Notes: a model not told the origin generated them from the letters alone. Positions 1 through 7,246 are shown, counted from the first letter of the stretch. The stretch is 9,060 nucleotides of DNA from a bacterium (GCA_030635025.1 DAOVZQ010000069.1:1-9060); one strand, 5' to 3'. Numbers and translations are program-made.

Positions 1-763
1 CCTGCTGGTGGTGGCGCTCCTGCCGCTGCGGCTGAATTTCGGAGACGCCAATCTGCGCGACGATCGGCGCGCCCATGATTTCGGCGTGGACCTGATGGAC
101 GTGCTGCCTCGGGGCGCCGGGGTCCTGCCCATGGGCGACACTGTGATCTTCACCTGCCTGTACCTGAAATATGTGGAGGACCTCCGGACCGACGTGCACA
201 TCCTCTCGCCGTCCTTCGGTTGGCGGGGCGAGAAGGTCACGTCCCTCTTCGGCATCAATCCGTTGACGCCCGGCGTGGTCGCATCATTCCCCCTGCTTGA
301 GGGCTTCTCCTCGGTGCCCTTTGGACTGGGGTATCTGTATCTGAAGAATCCGGATCAGGCGCTGCAGGTCGATGCGGATTTCCAGTTGTTGTCACGCCGG
401 CCAAAGGTCACGGGGCTGCTGGCGGACGACGATGATCCGTTCGTCGAAGGCGTGCGCGCGACCTACGCGGTTTATTTCGCCCGGGCGGGTGCGCGTGCTC
501 AGGCTTTGGGGCAGGCCGGTGAGGCGGCTGATTTGTTGGACGAGGCTGAGCGTCTCAATCCGGCTGATCCTTGGGTTTCGTACTTGTTGGCGGGGATCTA
601 TACACGGTACGGGATCCGTACGGACAGGGTTCGTCCGTTGCTGGAGGATGCCTTGGAGCGCTACGACATTGTGGTTGATCCGGCGGCGCAGCGGCATTAC
701 GCCGTGAGCGAGGACGACATTCGGCGGATGTTGGTGGGGGTAGCCGCGGAGGCGGAGGAGTGA
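1..763 (+). CDS. C-terminal part of DUF2723-like membrane protein with TPR repeat (5' partial)
   Basis: The reading frame is open from the left edge (leucine/valine-rich codons from position 2), so the true start lies outside the window. What remains is about 253 residues. It begins with the end of a hydrophobic helix (LLVVALLPLRL). Next comes a segment with an asparagine/arginine-rich run and the phrase PMGDTVIFTCLYLKYVEDLRTDV, close to the conserved 'G D ... YL ... v.. RpDV' block that follows the membrane domain of DUF2723 (PF11028) proteins. The last third (about residues 155-205) is helical and contains a TPR-like unit with alanine/glycine spacing, ending in 'LNPADPW'. DUF2723 proteins are GT-C-like polytopic proteins presumed to act in envelope glycosylation; a specific substrate cannot be given. 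The stop TGA overlaps the ATG of the next ORF, so the two were probably co-translated. The family call is from motif memory and the membrane domain is not visible. Confidence 0.7.
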   Translation, partial: LLVVALLPLRLNFGDANLRDDRRAHDFGVDLMDVLPRGAGVLPMGDTVIFTCLYLKYVEDLRTDVHILSPSFGWRGEKVTSLFGINPLTPGVVASFPLLEGFSSVPFGLGYLYLKNPDQALQVDADFQLLSRRPKVTGLLADDDDPFVEGVRATYAVYFARAGARAQALGQAGEAADLLDEAERLNPADPWVSYLLAGIYTRYGIRTDRVRPLLEDALERYDIVVDPAAQRHYAVSEDDIRRMLVGVAAEAEE

Positions 764-900
764 TGGATTTGACCGAGCGCATTCGTCATAGTGGGGTTCG
801 GCTTAGATTCATGTTCGCGGTATTTCTGAGACAGTATCGGTGGGGGATCATAATACAAGAGCTCGCATTAGATAATCGCGTCTGTCACACTTTGTGCTGA
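763..900 (+). CDS. 45-codon ORF, probable truncated gene start
   Basis: The ATG overlaps the preceding stop (TGATG) and is preceded by two GGAGG ribosome binding sites at 748-752 and 754-758, so initiation here is well supported. The product starts MDLTERIRHSGVRLRF, carries a basic, hydrophobic middle (FMFAVFLRQYRWGIIIQEL) and stops at TGA 898-900 after only 45 residues. I do not recognise the sequence. G+C falls from above 60% to about 46% (hand count over 781-900), as if the 5' end of an operon gene had been joined to foreign or decayed DNA soon after its start. It could instead be a genuine small protein with one short amphipathic or membrane helix. The strong translation signal combined with the short product makes a gene remnant the preferred reading. 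Confidence 0.35.
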   Translation: MDLTERIRHSGVRLRFMFAVFLRQYRWGIIIQELALDNRVCHTLC

Positions 901-949
901 CGCACAAGCCGCGCCAGCCCCGCGTGAAGGCAAAGCCGGCATAAAGTGG
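886..949. repeat. Imperfect inverted repeat with nested hairpin
   Basis: The left arm CACTTTGTGC (888-897) matches the reverse complement of GCATAAAGTG (940-949) at nine of ten positions. A second, perfect 6-bp hairpin TTGTGC-TGAC-GCACAA lies at 892-907 and covers the stop codon of the 45-codon ORF. It has no T-run, so it is not a standard terminator. It sits between the truncated ORF and the kinase-like gene and could be a remnant of a small mobile element end or a structured RNA leader. Its role is unknown. Confidence 0.35.
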
Positions 950-962
950 ACGGAGAATTGGA

Positions 963-1517
963 ATCGTCTATCGAGCTGTAATTCTGGGCGTACCACGTTC
1001 GGGCAAATCCCGCCTTGCTGCACGCTTGGCCGGTGCGCTCGATTTGAATCACTATGCGGTCGACAGTCTCGTTTCGGCGTTCGGCGAGGTTTTTCCCGAA
1101 GTAGGGGTTGGCCGGCAATTCGAAGACTTAGCTTCCACGACTTCGTTGGAACCCTTTCTTTTACATTGGGTCCGCCACTTGGACTACGAACGGGCAGGCT
1201 ATGTTCTCGAGGGCTACCACATAAGCGCAAGAACGGCAGCCACACTAGCTGAACAGGGATTTCATGTTGCCGCACTTGGTGTCCAATCTATGCAGGCTGA
1301 GCAAAAATGTCGTGAGATTCGGGCGTTCGCTCGCGCAGGAGATTGGTCGGAGGGACTATCCGACTCCGAGCTGTCCGACTTAGTGGTCCGCTACCAAGCA
1401 GAGAGCGCCAGACTCCAGAATGAATGTGCTGAGCTTGGTTTAACGTATTTCGAAATGGGCAGCGGCGCAGAGGCCGATTTGGAATTGGTTCTCAAGCATT
1501 TATCACCGGGCGCATAA
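963..1517 (+). CDS. P-loop kinase-like protein with non-canonical start
   Basis: The frame opens after TAA at 942-944. The first ATG/GTG/TTG in frame is TTG 1026, but an intact Walker A motif, GVPRSGKS (987-1010), lies upstream of it, so translation must begin earlier. The only options are ATT 957, ATC 963 or CTG 984. ATC 963 sits 6-7 nt after GGAGA (952-956) and is used here, giving 184 residues with the P-loop at residues 9-16. A short strand plus YVLEGYH (about 80-86) resembles the Walker B region of NMP-kinase/zeta-toxin-like folds. The C-terminal stretch around 142-166 ('RYQAESARL...LGLTYFEMG') resembles the end of small-molecule or nucleotide kinases. The substrate is unknown. The codon and base composition (about 47-52% G+C in places) differs from the neighbouring operon, suggesting acquired DNA. 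It converges on the NrfD gene. Alternatives are a pseudogene that has lost its start, or a sequencing error at the 5' end. Confidence 0.6.
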   Translation: MVYRAVILGVPRSGKSRLAARLAGALDLNHYAVDSLVSAFGEVFPEVGVGRQFEDLASTTSLEPFLLHWVRHLDYERAGYVLEGYHISARTAATLAEQGFHVAALGVQSMQAEQKCREIRAFARAGDWSEGLSDSELSDLVVRYQAESARLQNECAELGLTYFEMGSGAEADLELVLKHLSPGA

Positions 1518-1534
1518 GCGGAGAAGAGGGCGAA

Positions 1535-1578
1535 CTCTCAAAGGACATTGGGAGCCACTTAACAAGAGCTTGCAAGCT
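1535..1578. terminator. Possible bidirectional terminator between convergent genes
   Basis: The 73-nt gap between two converging genes contains a 7-bp stem, CTCTCAA (1535-1541) with TTGGGAG (1548-1554), one G-U pair and a 6-nt loop. It also contains a perfect 12-bp palindrome, AGCTTGCAAGCT, at 1567-1578. Neither is followed by a clear T-run on either strand. Position favours a termination role, but sequence support is weak. Confidence 0.25.
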
Positions 1579-1590
1579 GACAAACGTATC

Positions 1591-2757
1591 TTACTCCCCC
1601 TCCCCCGTCGTCCCTCCCCGAGCAACCACATCCGGAAACAACGGCACGATCTTATTAAACCCCCACAAAATCCCGAACGGCAGCGTAAAGATAACCACCG
1701 CCATCGCGATCCCTTCCTTCTCCCAAACCCCCGGGAAATAATCCGTGAACCCCCGCATGGATTTCGAAACCAGTTGCCCGCCCACCACCACGTTCCAGCG
1801 CATCAGCAGCACTTGGACCAGCAGCATGGTCGCCGCGGTCCAGACCATGGCGTTGGCGATCCGGTCGCGCAGGTTGAAAAGCGAGTTGATGCCCAGCAGG
1901 AAGAAGGGGATCAGCGAGAACACCATGTACTGCAGCACCACGTAGGGGATGAAGAGTTTCTCCCGGATCAGCATGTAGAGGACCTCCCACTCCTCGGTCT
2001 GCTTGTAGGCGATCGACATGACCTCCAGCAGTTCCAGCGACACGGCGATGATCATGAATCCCCACAGGTACCTGGTCAGGGATCGCACGCAGGGCTGGTC
2101 CAGTTTCCAGCCGTTGAGCTTCGCGACGATCATGTAGTGGAAGATGAGTACGGCGATGCCTGATACGATGGCCGAAAAGATGAAGATGACGAACATCAGC
2201 GGCGTCGACCACCAGGGATTCGCCTTCAACGAACCGAAGAGGAAGCCCACGTAGCCGTGCAGCAGACAGGCCATGGGAATACCGAGTCCGGCCAGGAAGC
2301 GGGCCATTTTGTGATCGGCCGCCCGGGTTGAATCGTCTTCGTGCAGGTTGCCGATCAGGATGCTCCGGCAGATCCAGGCGACCAGCCCCGAACCTTGGGC
2401 TTGTGCGATGAAGCTGTGGCGCATCACGAACCAGATCTCCATGACGACCACGATCAGGTAGCCCGTGTAGATGAAACCGAAGCCGGCCATGGCCGAGCTG
2501 AAATTGGGCGTGATCATGATGTTGAACGCCCGTTGGGGCTGTCCCAGGTGCATCAGCAGGGGCAGCGGCGCGAAGAGCAGGAACACGAAGGCCGAGGCCA
2601 GCGAGAACCGCGCCACCGCCTTCAGTTCGGTCTTGTTGAACACGTGAAAGAGGGACGAGACGATGAACGCCCCGGCCACCAGCCCCGTGATATAGGGATA
2701 CAGGACGATCATCACGGTCCAGGTCACGTTCAGTTCGTTGGGAAAGACGAAGTCCAC
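1591..2757 (-). CDS. NrfD/HybB/DsrP-type quinone-interacting membrane subunit
   Basis: This is a polytopic inner-membrane protein of 388 residues, the size of the ten-helix HybB/DsrP branch of the NrfD (PF03916) family. These subunits bind quinone in the membrane and exchange electrons with a periplasmic iron-sulfur partner; they carry no cofactor themselves. Recognisable family blocks are HLGQPQRAFNI after the second helix, HGYVGFLFGSLKANPWW followed by a hydrophobic FIFSAIVSGIA helix, and RWNVVVGGQLVSK before the last helix. The start is GTG 2757 because AAAGGTGA lies about 5 nt upstream (in the 26-nt gap after the ferredoxin gene) and the protein then begins directly with a short leader into helix 1. 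It is the last gene of the minus-strand operon. Whether it oxidises quinol or reduces quinone cannot be read from the sequence. The family call is firm; the exact subfamily is not. Confidence 0.92.
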   Translation of the reverse strand: MDFVFPNELNVTWTVMIVLYPYITGLVAGAFIVSSLFHVFNKTELKAVARFSLASAFVFLLFAPLPLLMHLGQPQRAFNIMITPNFSSAMAGFGFIYTGYLIVVVMEIWFVMRHSFIAQAQGSGLVAWICRSILIGNLHEDDSTRAADHKMARFLAGLGIPMACLLHGYVGFLFGSLKANPWWSTPLMFVIFIFSAIVSGIAVLIFHYMIVAKLNGWKLDQPCVRSLTRYLWGFMIIAVSLELLEVMSIAYKQTEEWEVLYMLIREKLFIPYVVLQYMVFSLIPFFLLGINSLFNLRDRIANAMVWTAATMLLVQVLLMRWNVVVGGQLVSKSMRGFTDYFPGVWEKEGIAMAVVIFTLPFGILWGFNKIVPLFPDVVARGGTTGEGE

Positions 2758-2783
2758 GGTTCACCTTTCAGCACGGACACGGG

Positions 2784-3530
2784 TCAGATGACCTCGCGGT
2801 CCAGTCCCAGATAGTAGCACTTGGGGTGCGTACCCAATTCCGGTTTGAGCAGACGGTAACTGCGCTGGCGCAGCAACACGCTCAGCTTGCTTTTGGGATC
2901 GTTCAGGTCGCCGAAGAGTCGCGCTTCGCGTGGACACGTGTGCACGCACGCGGGCGCCAGACCCTTGTCGAGGCGGTGGTAACAGAACGTGCATTTGTCG
3001 GCCATGTGGGTCTCGGGATTGATGAAGCGCGAGCCGTACGGGCAGGCCTGCACGCAGTAGCCGCAGCCGATGCACTGCTTGCTGTCGACCAGCACCACGC
3101 CGTCGTCGGTCTGGTATGCGGCACCCACCGGGCAGACCTGGTTGCATACCGACTTCTCGCAGTGATTGCAGAGCTTGGGCACGAAGAACGCCTTGGCGAC
3201 CTCTCCCCCCACCGGTTCGAAGACGTGGTCGTTGCCGGTGGCCACGTCCACCTTCACTTCGCCGTCCATACCGATACGGTATCGCTCGACCCAGGTGCGG
3301 AACACCCCCTCGGGCACGTCGTTCTCGTCGCGACAGGCGCGCATGCATGCGCAGCAGCCTATGCACCGCGTCGTGTCCACGGCGTAGGCCCAGTAAGGTT
3401 TGTGCGCTCCTTCTGCGGAGGCTTCGGGCTCACTCGCAGTCAACGTGCCGATCGGAAAAACCAGCAGGCCCGACCCGGCAGCCAGCATCTTCAGGACTTC
3501 GCGGCGTGATCTGTTGCGATCGTGTGGCAT
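2784..3530 (-). CDS. Tat-exported 4x[4Fe-4S] ferredoxin subunit (NrfC/DsrO/HybA type)
   Basis: The product is a 248-residue periplasmic electron-transfer subunit. The N-terminus has a twin-arginine signal, SRREVLK (residues 8-14), followed by a hydrophobic stretch LAAGSGLLVFPIGTL, so it is exported folded by Tat. Sixteen cysteines form the four-cluster pattern of this family: C56/C59/C62/C66; C121/C124/C129/C133; C153/C156/C159/C163; and C180/C183/C195/C199. An extra C60 lies inside the first motif. The C-terminal phrase LLKPELGTHPKCYYLG is typical of NrfC-like subunits. The ATG at 3530 is chosen because it places the Tat motif at the N-terminus and has GAGGAG just upstream, inside the last codons of the cytochrome gene (stop TAG 3535-3537, only 4 nt away). 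It should pass electrons between the NrfD subunit and the nine-haem cytochrome, as NrfC does between NrfD and NrfB. Confidence 0.93.
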   Translation of the reverse strand: MPHDRNRSRREVLKMLAAGSGLLVFPIGTLTASEPEASAEGAHKPYWAYAVDTTRCIGCCACMRACRDENDVPEGVFRTWVERYRIGMDGEVKVDVATGNDHVFEPVGGEVAKAFFVPKLCNHCEKSVCNQVCPVGAAYQTDDGVVLVDSKQCIGCGYCVQACPYGSRFINPETHMADKCTFCYHRLDKGLAPACVHTCPREARLFGDLNDPKSKLSVLLRQRSYRLLKPELGTHPKCYYLGLDREVI

Positions 3531-3534
3531 GGGT

Positions 3535-4452
3535 CTACTCCTCGCTGCCGACGGCGGTTCGGGTCTGGAGCGGATGGATCCGGTCCTGGTGGCAGTCGAC
3601 GCAGCGCTTGTCGAGATCGATCGTGTCATCGGCCATGTCCTCGCGGTGAGCGGGCCAGTCGATACCGGGGGGCGCGTCGTCGCTGCGGAACTCGGCCTCA
3701 CGGTGACAGAGCAGACAGAAGCGCGGATCGGAGTCCCGCAGCATGCGGCCGGCGAAATCGGACTCGCGGAAGAACAGGTGGCAAGTGGTGCAACGCACTT
3801 CGCTGTGTGGACGCTCGGCAAAGCCGTCCACTATGTCCGCGTGGCAGTAGTCGCACTCGAAGATCTCCGGATGGCCGGGCGGACGGACCAGGGTTTCGTC
3901 GGTGCGTCCGGCGTGGCAGTCGCGGCAACGATGGATCAGGGGATGCAACCGGGCGGTGCGCAGATCGCGGTCCATGAAGAGCGGCTCGTGGGGGTCGTGG
4001 CAGGCGATGCAGTCGACCTCCGGATCCTCTACACCGACGAAGCGGTAGTGGTCCTCCGGTGTGATCTGGGCAAAGACGCTCGGCCGGGCCGGCATCAGTT
4101 GGTGGCACACCAGACAGGGCGCCTTGCCGTCGGGCCGAATGATGCCGCCCTCGCCGTCGGCGGCGACGTGCGTCGCTCCCGGGCCGTGGCAGCTCTCGCA
4201 TTCCACACGGGCATGCGCGTCCTTGACGTGCAGGGCGGCCACGTCGTCGTGACAATCCGCACAGACGTCTCGTCCGAGATGGCGCGGCTCGAAACGCTTG
4301 GCTTCCTCGACCGCGTCGGCCCGAAAATGACCGAGGTCGCCGAAGGACTCCGGGATCATTTGCGAGCGGACGATCAGCGCAATCACGACGACCAGGCCGA
4401 TCAGCACGAAGAACCGCAGCATGTGCCGGTAACTAGGGCGTGTCGATGCCAT
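3535..4452 (-). CDS. Membrane-anchored nine-haem cytochrome c
   Basis: The 305-residue protein has one N-terminal transmembrane anchor (about residues 12-29, FFVLIGLVVVIALIV) and a periplasmic domain with nine CXXCH haem c sites. These start at C64, C85, C113, C148, C176, C200, C221, C246 and C284. This is one haem per roughly 27 residues, as dense as NrfB or cytochrome c3-type electron wires. There are many additional histidines (for example H75, H80, H95, H135, H155, H170, H174, H194, H216, H269, H293) for bis-His ligation. ATG 4452 is preferred over an upstream in-frame GTG at 4464, because GAAGGGA precedes the ATG closely and the GTG has no ribosome binding site. The start overlaps the end of the upstream membrane-protein gene by 20 nt, so expression is likely coupled. 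The role is electron transfer between the NrfC-like ferredoxin and an unknown partner. No catalytic active-site haem (such as CXXCK) is visible. Confidence 0.93.
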   Translation of the reverse strand: MASTRPSYRHMLRFFVLIGLVVVIALIVRSQMIPESFGDLGHFRADAVEEAKRFEPRHLGRDVCADCHDDVAALHVKDAHARVECESCHGPGATHVAADGEGGIIRPDGKAPCLVCHQLMPARPSVFAQITPEDHYRFVGVEDPEVDCIACHDPHEPLFMDRDLRTARLHPLIHRCRDCHAGRTDETLVRPPGHPEIFECDYCHADIVDGFAERPHSEVRCTTCHLFFRESDFAGRMLRDSDPRFCLLCHREAEFRSDDAPPGIDWPAHREDMADDTIDLDKRCVDCHQDRIHPLQTRTAVGSEE

Positions 4453-6247
4453 GGGTCCCTTCACTGGTTACGGCCGGGTCGCCCGTCGCGGGCTCCAGAC
4501 CGGTTTCGGCGCCGGCATCGACTTCGCGCAGGCGAAGACGGGGCGCCATGATCAGGGCGATTCCGAAGCAGGCGAATCCCACGAACAGGGAGACCGGCGT
4601 CCCTCGACGCAGGTCCTCGAGCAGCACCTTGAGTCCGAGCAGGATCAGCAATGGGTTGACGAACCAGGTCAGCTCCACCAGCAGCGACCGGCGGCCCAGG
4701 GCGGCCAGCAGTACGGCCACGACCGACAGCACGACCGTGCGCACGACGGCCACCGTGGCGGTCTCGGATCCCGGCACCGCACCGATCAACCATACGGACA
4801 GGGCCGTCACCACCAGCGAGCCGGCTCCGATCAGGGCGATGGCCGCCACCAGGAATCGCGGCACCCGTCGCCAACCGGAGATCCTGCGGCCCCGTTGAGA
4901 GGCCACCAGCAGGACATAGCAAACCATCGTCAGAATCAGGGCTATGTGTCCCTCAACCGTCAGACCGTCCCATGTCGGAATTCGTTGAGCGACGAAGGCC
5001 TCGAAGAACCGCGCCGGCAAACCGGTGACGACGGCGGCGCCGATCAGATAGGCCGCGCAGTGCAGGCGCAACGTCCACCGATCGAAGATCCCGCCTGTAA
5101 TGGCAGCCGCCACACCCAGCCCGGCCCACAGGTAGGGAAGCCACGCCCCCGACACCACCAGCGCCGTGCCGATGAACGTGAGGACCAGTCCGAGCCATGC
5201 GTAATAGAAGAAGTTCAGCCCTCGTCCCTGGCGACTGCGCACAAGCCTGAACGCCACCACGTAGCCGGCGACAGCGACGGCCAGAGTGGCCCAACCCAGA
5301 ATGACGGTGCTGCGACCATCCACGTTCAACAGGTGGATGGCGCCCACATAGCCGGCCATGATGCACCCCAGGGACTGCAGGATCTCGAAAACGCCCGCCT
5401 CACGACGTTGGATCAGGGTGCGCCAGGAAAAGCTGACCAGATAGACCAGGGGCAAAGCAAGGGACAGGGACAACACGCCACCCGGAGCGGGCTCGATTTG
5501 TGCCGCCGTCTGCTCCACCGGTTCCGCCGCGAACATGACCGTGAGAAAAACGAAGAAGTTGGCCACCATCGCGACGAGCCACTGCGGTCCCTGCCAGTCG
5601 CGAAAATAGCCCAGCCACACCGTCGCTACACCCAGCGCTACCAGGACGGCGGTGAACAGCACGGTGGCTTCGGTCGCCCAATAGAGGCCAGAACAAACAG
5701 CCACGGCGGCCGTCAGCACGACCCAGGCCAGCGCCTTGAGCCTGTGCAGGACGGCGACGCCAAGTGCAAGCGCCGTAACCAGCACCGTGACCGCGGCCGA
5801 ACCCGTCGCAGGCAGGAAGCCGAGCGTCGTGGAGGTTTCCCAGATGAAAGGATAGGCGACCAGGGCGGTGGCAGCGCCGAAGAGATTCGCACGCGCGCGC
5901 CGGTCGTGGCGCGCATCCCGGTCGGTCAGGTAAAGCAGCGTCAGAATGTAGGCCAACCCCAGGGAGACGCCGACGGCGGACGACAGCATGCCGGCCTCGG
6001 TGACCGCACGCAGCAAAAAGGCTCCGGCGAGCATCAGGAACGAACTCCCTACCGCCGGCAACTGGAGTCCCGTTCGAGGGGGTGATATGTCCGCTACGGG
6101 TTCGGGTAGGTCCGGGGACAACAAGGGGGTTGCCGGCGCTATGAGGCCAACATGCTCCTCGATGGCGGCGATCCGCTCCACCAAGGTCTCGACGGTCGCG
6201 CTCAACCCGGCCAACGGGCTCGTTGTCTGCTTGCCGGAGTCCTTCAT
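4433..6247 (-). CDS. Large polytopic membrane protein (DUF2339-like), first gene of the redox operon
   Basis: About 604 residues. A short N-terminal soluble part carries a predicted coiled coil (about 15-33, heptads in SATVETLVERIAAIEEHV) and a proline-rich linker. About 15-17 hydrophobic segments follow from residue 68 to 568, then a hydrophilic acidic tail. The first helix block (SSFLMLAGAFLLRAVTEAG) resembles the repeat-like helices of DUF2339 membrane proteins. The C-terminal block NPLLILLGLKVLLEDLR...APRLRLR looks conserved for its family, though I cannot name a function. No catalytic motif or cofactor-binding residues are evident. The start is uncertain: ATG 6247 puts the coiled coil at the N-terminus but has no good ribosome binding site, while an in-frame TTG at 6334 would add 29 non-hydrophobic residues. 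The gene overlaps the cytochrome start by 20 nt, which ties it to the electron-transfer module as an anchor, assembly or quinone-related partner (inference). Confidence 0.8.
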   Translation of the reverse strand: MKDSGKQTTSPLAGLSATVETLVERIAAIEEHVGLIAPATPLLSPDLPEPVADISPPRTGLQLPAVGSSFLMLAGAFLLRAVTEAGMLSSAVGVSLGLAYILTLLYLTDRDARHDRRARANLFGAATALVAYPFIWETSTTLGFLPATGSAAVTVLVTALALGVAVLHRLKALAWVVLTAAVAVCSGLYWATEATVLFTAVLVALGVATVWLGYFRDWQGPQWLVAMVANFFVFLTVMFAAEPVEQTAAQIEPAPGGVLSLSLALPLVYLVSFSWRTLIQRREAGVFEILQSLGCIMAGYVGAIHLLNVDGRSTVILGWATLAVAVAGYVVAFRLVRSRQGRGLNFFYYAWLGLVLTFIGTALVVSGAWLPYLWAGLGVAAAITGGIFDRWTLRLHCAAYLIGAAVVTGLPARFFEAFVAQRIPTWDGLTVEGHIALILTMVCYVLLVASQRGRRISGWRRVPRFLVAAIALIGAGSLVVTALSVWLIGAVPGSETATVAVVRTVVLSVVAVLLAALGRRSLLVELTWFVNPLLILLGLKVLLEDLRRGTPVSLFVGFACFGIALIMAPRLRLREVDAGAETGLEPATGDPAVTSEGTHGIDTP

Positions 6248-6323
6248 GTTGATATCGGTCTCGATGACCACGAAATACGCATTCGTGCAGGTCCACGGTT
6301 GAAGGGGAGATTCCTGAATCAGG

Positions 6324-6395
6324 GCCCGAAACAAGACCCTATCATAATACCAACTACTTTACTAGGAGTTAGGGATGCATTAAATGTGATATTCT
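6324..6395. promoter_or_regulatory. Divergent promoter region between redox operon and DDAH gene
   Basis: The 213-nt gap between the two divergent starts has a stretch of about 45% G+C at 6301-6400. On the minus strand TATTATGAT (about 6339-6347) offers overlapping -10-like hexamers, TATTAT and TATGAT, each five of six to consensus but with no good -35. On the plus strand TTTACT (6358-6363), a 16-nt spacer and TTAAAT (6380-6385) form a weak sigma-70-like pair. Both are tentative. The AT-rich composition and divergent layout are the stronger evidence. Confidence 0.3.
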
Positions 6396-6460
6396 GGATT
6401 CGTTCTCCCGGTCTCCCCCGGCATTCCGTACCGTCAGCGCTTATAGCGAGGTCTTACAGC

Positions 6461-7246
6461 ATGGAAAACCCCATGTATGTCGCCATTACCCGGCGAGTCA
6501 GTCCGGCCGTCAATCGATGTGAACTGACCTACATCCCACGCGAACCGATCGATTTCAATCGCGCCTGTGCCCAGCACGATCAGTATGAGGACGCCTTGAG
6601 GTCACTGGGAGTAGATGTCATTACGCTGGACGCGGAAGCCGACCTGCCCGACTCGGTTTTCGTGGAAGACGTAGCGCTTGTCCTGGACGAGTGCGCCATC
6701 CTGACCAACCCCGGCGCAGCCTCGAGGCACCCGGAAATTTCAGGCGTCGAAGCGGCCCTGACTTCATACAGGGATATCCATCGCATCCGGCCGCCCGCCA
6801 CCGTGGATGGAGGCGACATCCTGACGTCCGGTCGCACGATCTACGTGGGTCTGACCCATCGCAGCACGAGCGAGGCGGTGACGCAGATGAGAGCCATCCT
6901 CGAGCCTCATGATTATCAGATCCGAGTCGTTGGCGTGACCGGCTGTCTGCATCTCAAATCCGCCGTTACGCAGGTCGGCGAGGATACGTTGCTCATCAAT
7001 CCGGCCTGGGTATCGAAGTCGGATTTTTCCGGGACGATCATTATCGAGGTCGATCCATCCGAACCGAACGCGGCCAACGCCGTGCTGGTGGGCGATACGA
7101 TCATCTACCCGTCGGCCTTTCCAAAAACGAGGGACCGATTGGAAAGCGCGGGGATCAAGATACTGACCGTCGATGCCGACGAACTGGCGAAGGCGGAGGG
7201 TGCGGTAACATGCTGCTCGTTGATTTTCAGGGCTTCGAATGGATAA
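6461..7246 (+). CDS. Dimethylarginine dimethylaminohydrolase (DDAH), guanidino-modifying superfamily
   Basis: This 261-residue cytosolic enzyme is the usual length for bacterial DDAH. Family members hydrolyse N-omega-methylated arginines to citrulline and methylamines through a covalent cysteine adduct. Visible family features are an N-terminal ELTY segment; LPDSVFVED (62-70) for substrate guanidine and ligand binding; DGGDIL (116-121); the catalytic histidine in GCLHLKSAVT (H164); and the catalytic cysteine in EGAVTCCSLIF. By comparison with human DDAH1 the first of the two cysteines, C251, is the nucleophile. The double cysteine, and the lack of arginine-deiminase-specific insertions, favours DDAH over arginine deiminase. 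The ATG at 6461 has GAGG 9 nt upstream; a second ATG (6473) would remove four residues only. The gene is divergent from the redox operon and not obviously co-transcribed with it. Substrate specificity is inferred from family resemblance. Confidence 0.88.
   Translation: MENPMYVAITRRVSPAVNRCELTYIPREPIDFNRACAQHDQYEDALRSLGVDVITLDAEADLPDSVFVEDVALVLDECAILTNPGAASRHPEISGVEAALTSYRDIHRIRPPATVDGGDILTSGRTIYVGLTHRSTSEAVTQMRAILEPHDYQIRVVGVTGCLHLKSAVTQVGEDTLLINPAWVSKSDFSGTIIIEVDPSEPNAANAVLVGDTIIYPSAFPKTRDRLESAGIKILTVDADELAKAEGAVTCCSLIFRASNG

Noticed and set aside
886..949. Integron attC-like site
   Set aside because: No GTTRRRY/RYYYAAC core sites and no integrase or cassette series nearby; only a generic inverted repeat is present.
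1570..2163. Open frame of 197 codons on the plus strand, His/Gln/Arg-rich
   Set aside because: It is opposite the NrfD gene, whose helices and family motifs are clear; the composition is that of a shadow frame.
3400..4551. Open frame of 383 codons on the plus strand opposite the cytochrome and ferredoxin genes
   Set aside because: The opposite strand has nine CXXCH sites and a Tat signal with ribosome binding sites; this frame shows no domain and is an antisense shadow.
4451..6085. Long open frame of 544 codons on the plus strand
   Set aside because: It lies opposite the DUF2339-like membrane gene, and its product is Gln/His/Arg/Asp-rich low-complexity sequence typical of the antisense of a GC-rich hydrophobic gene.
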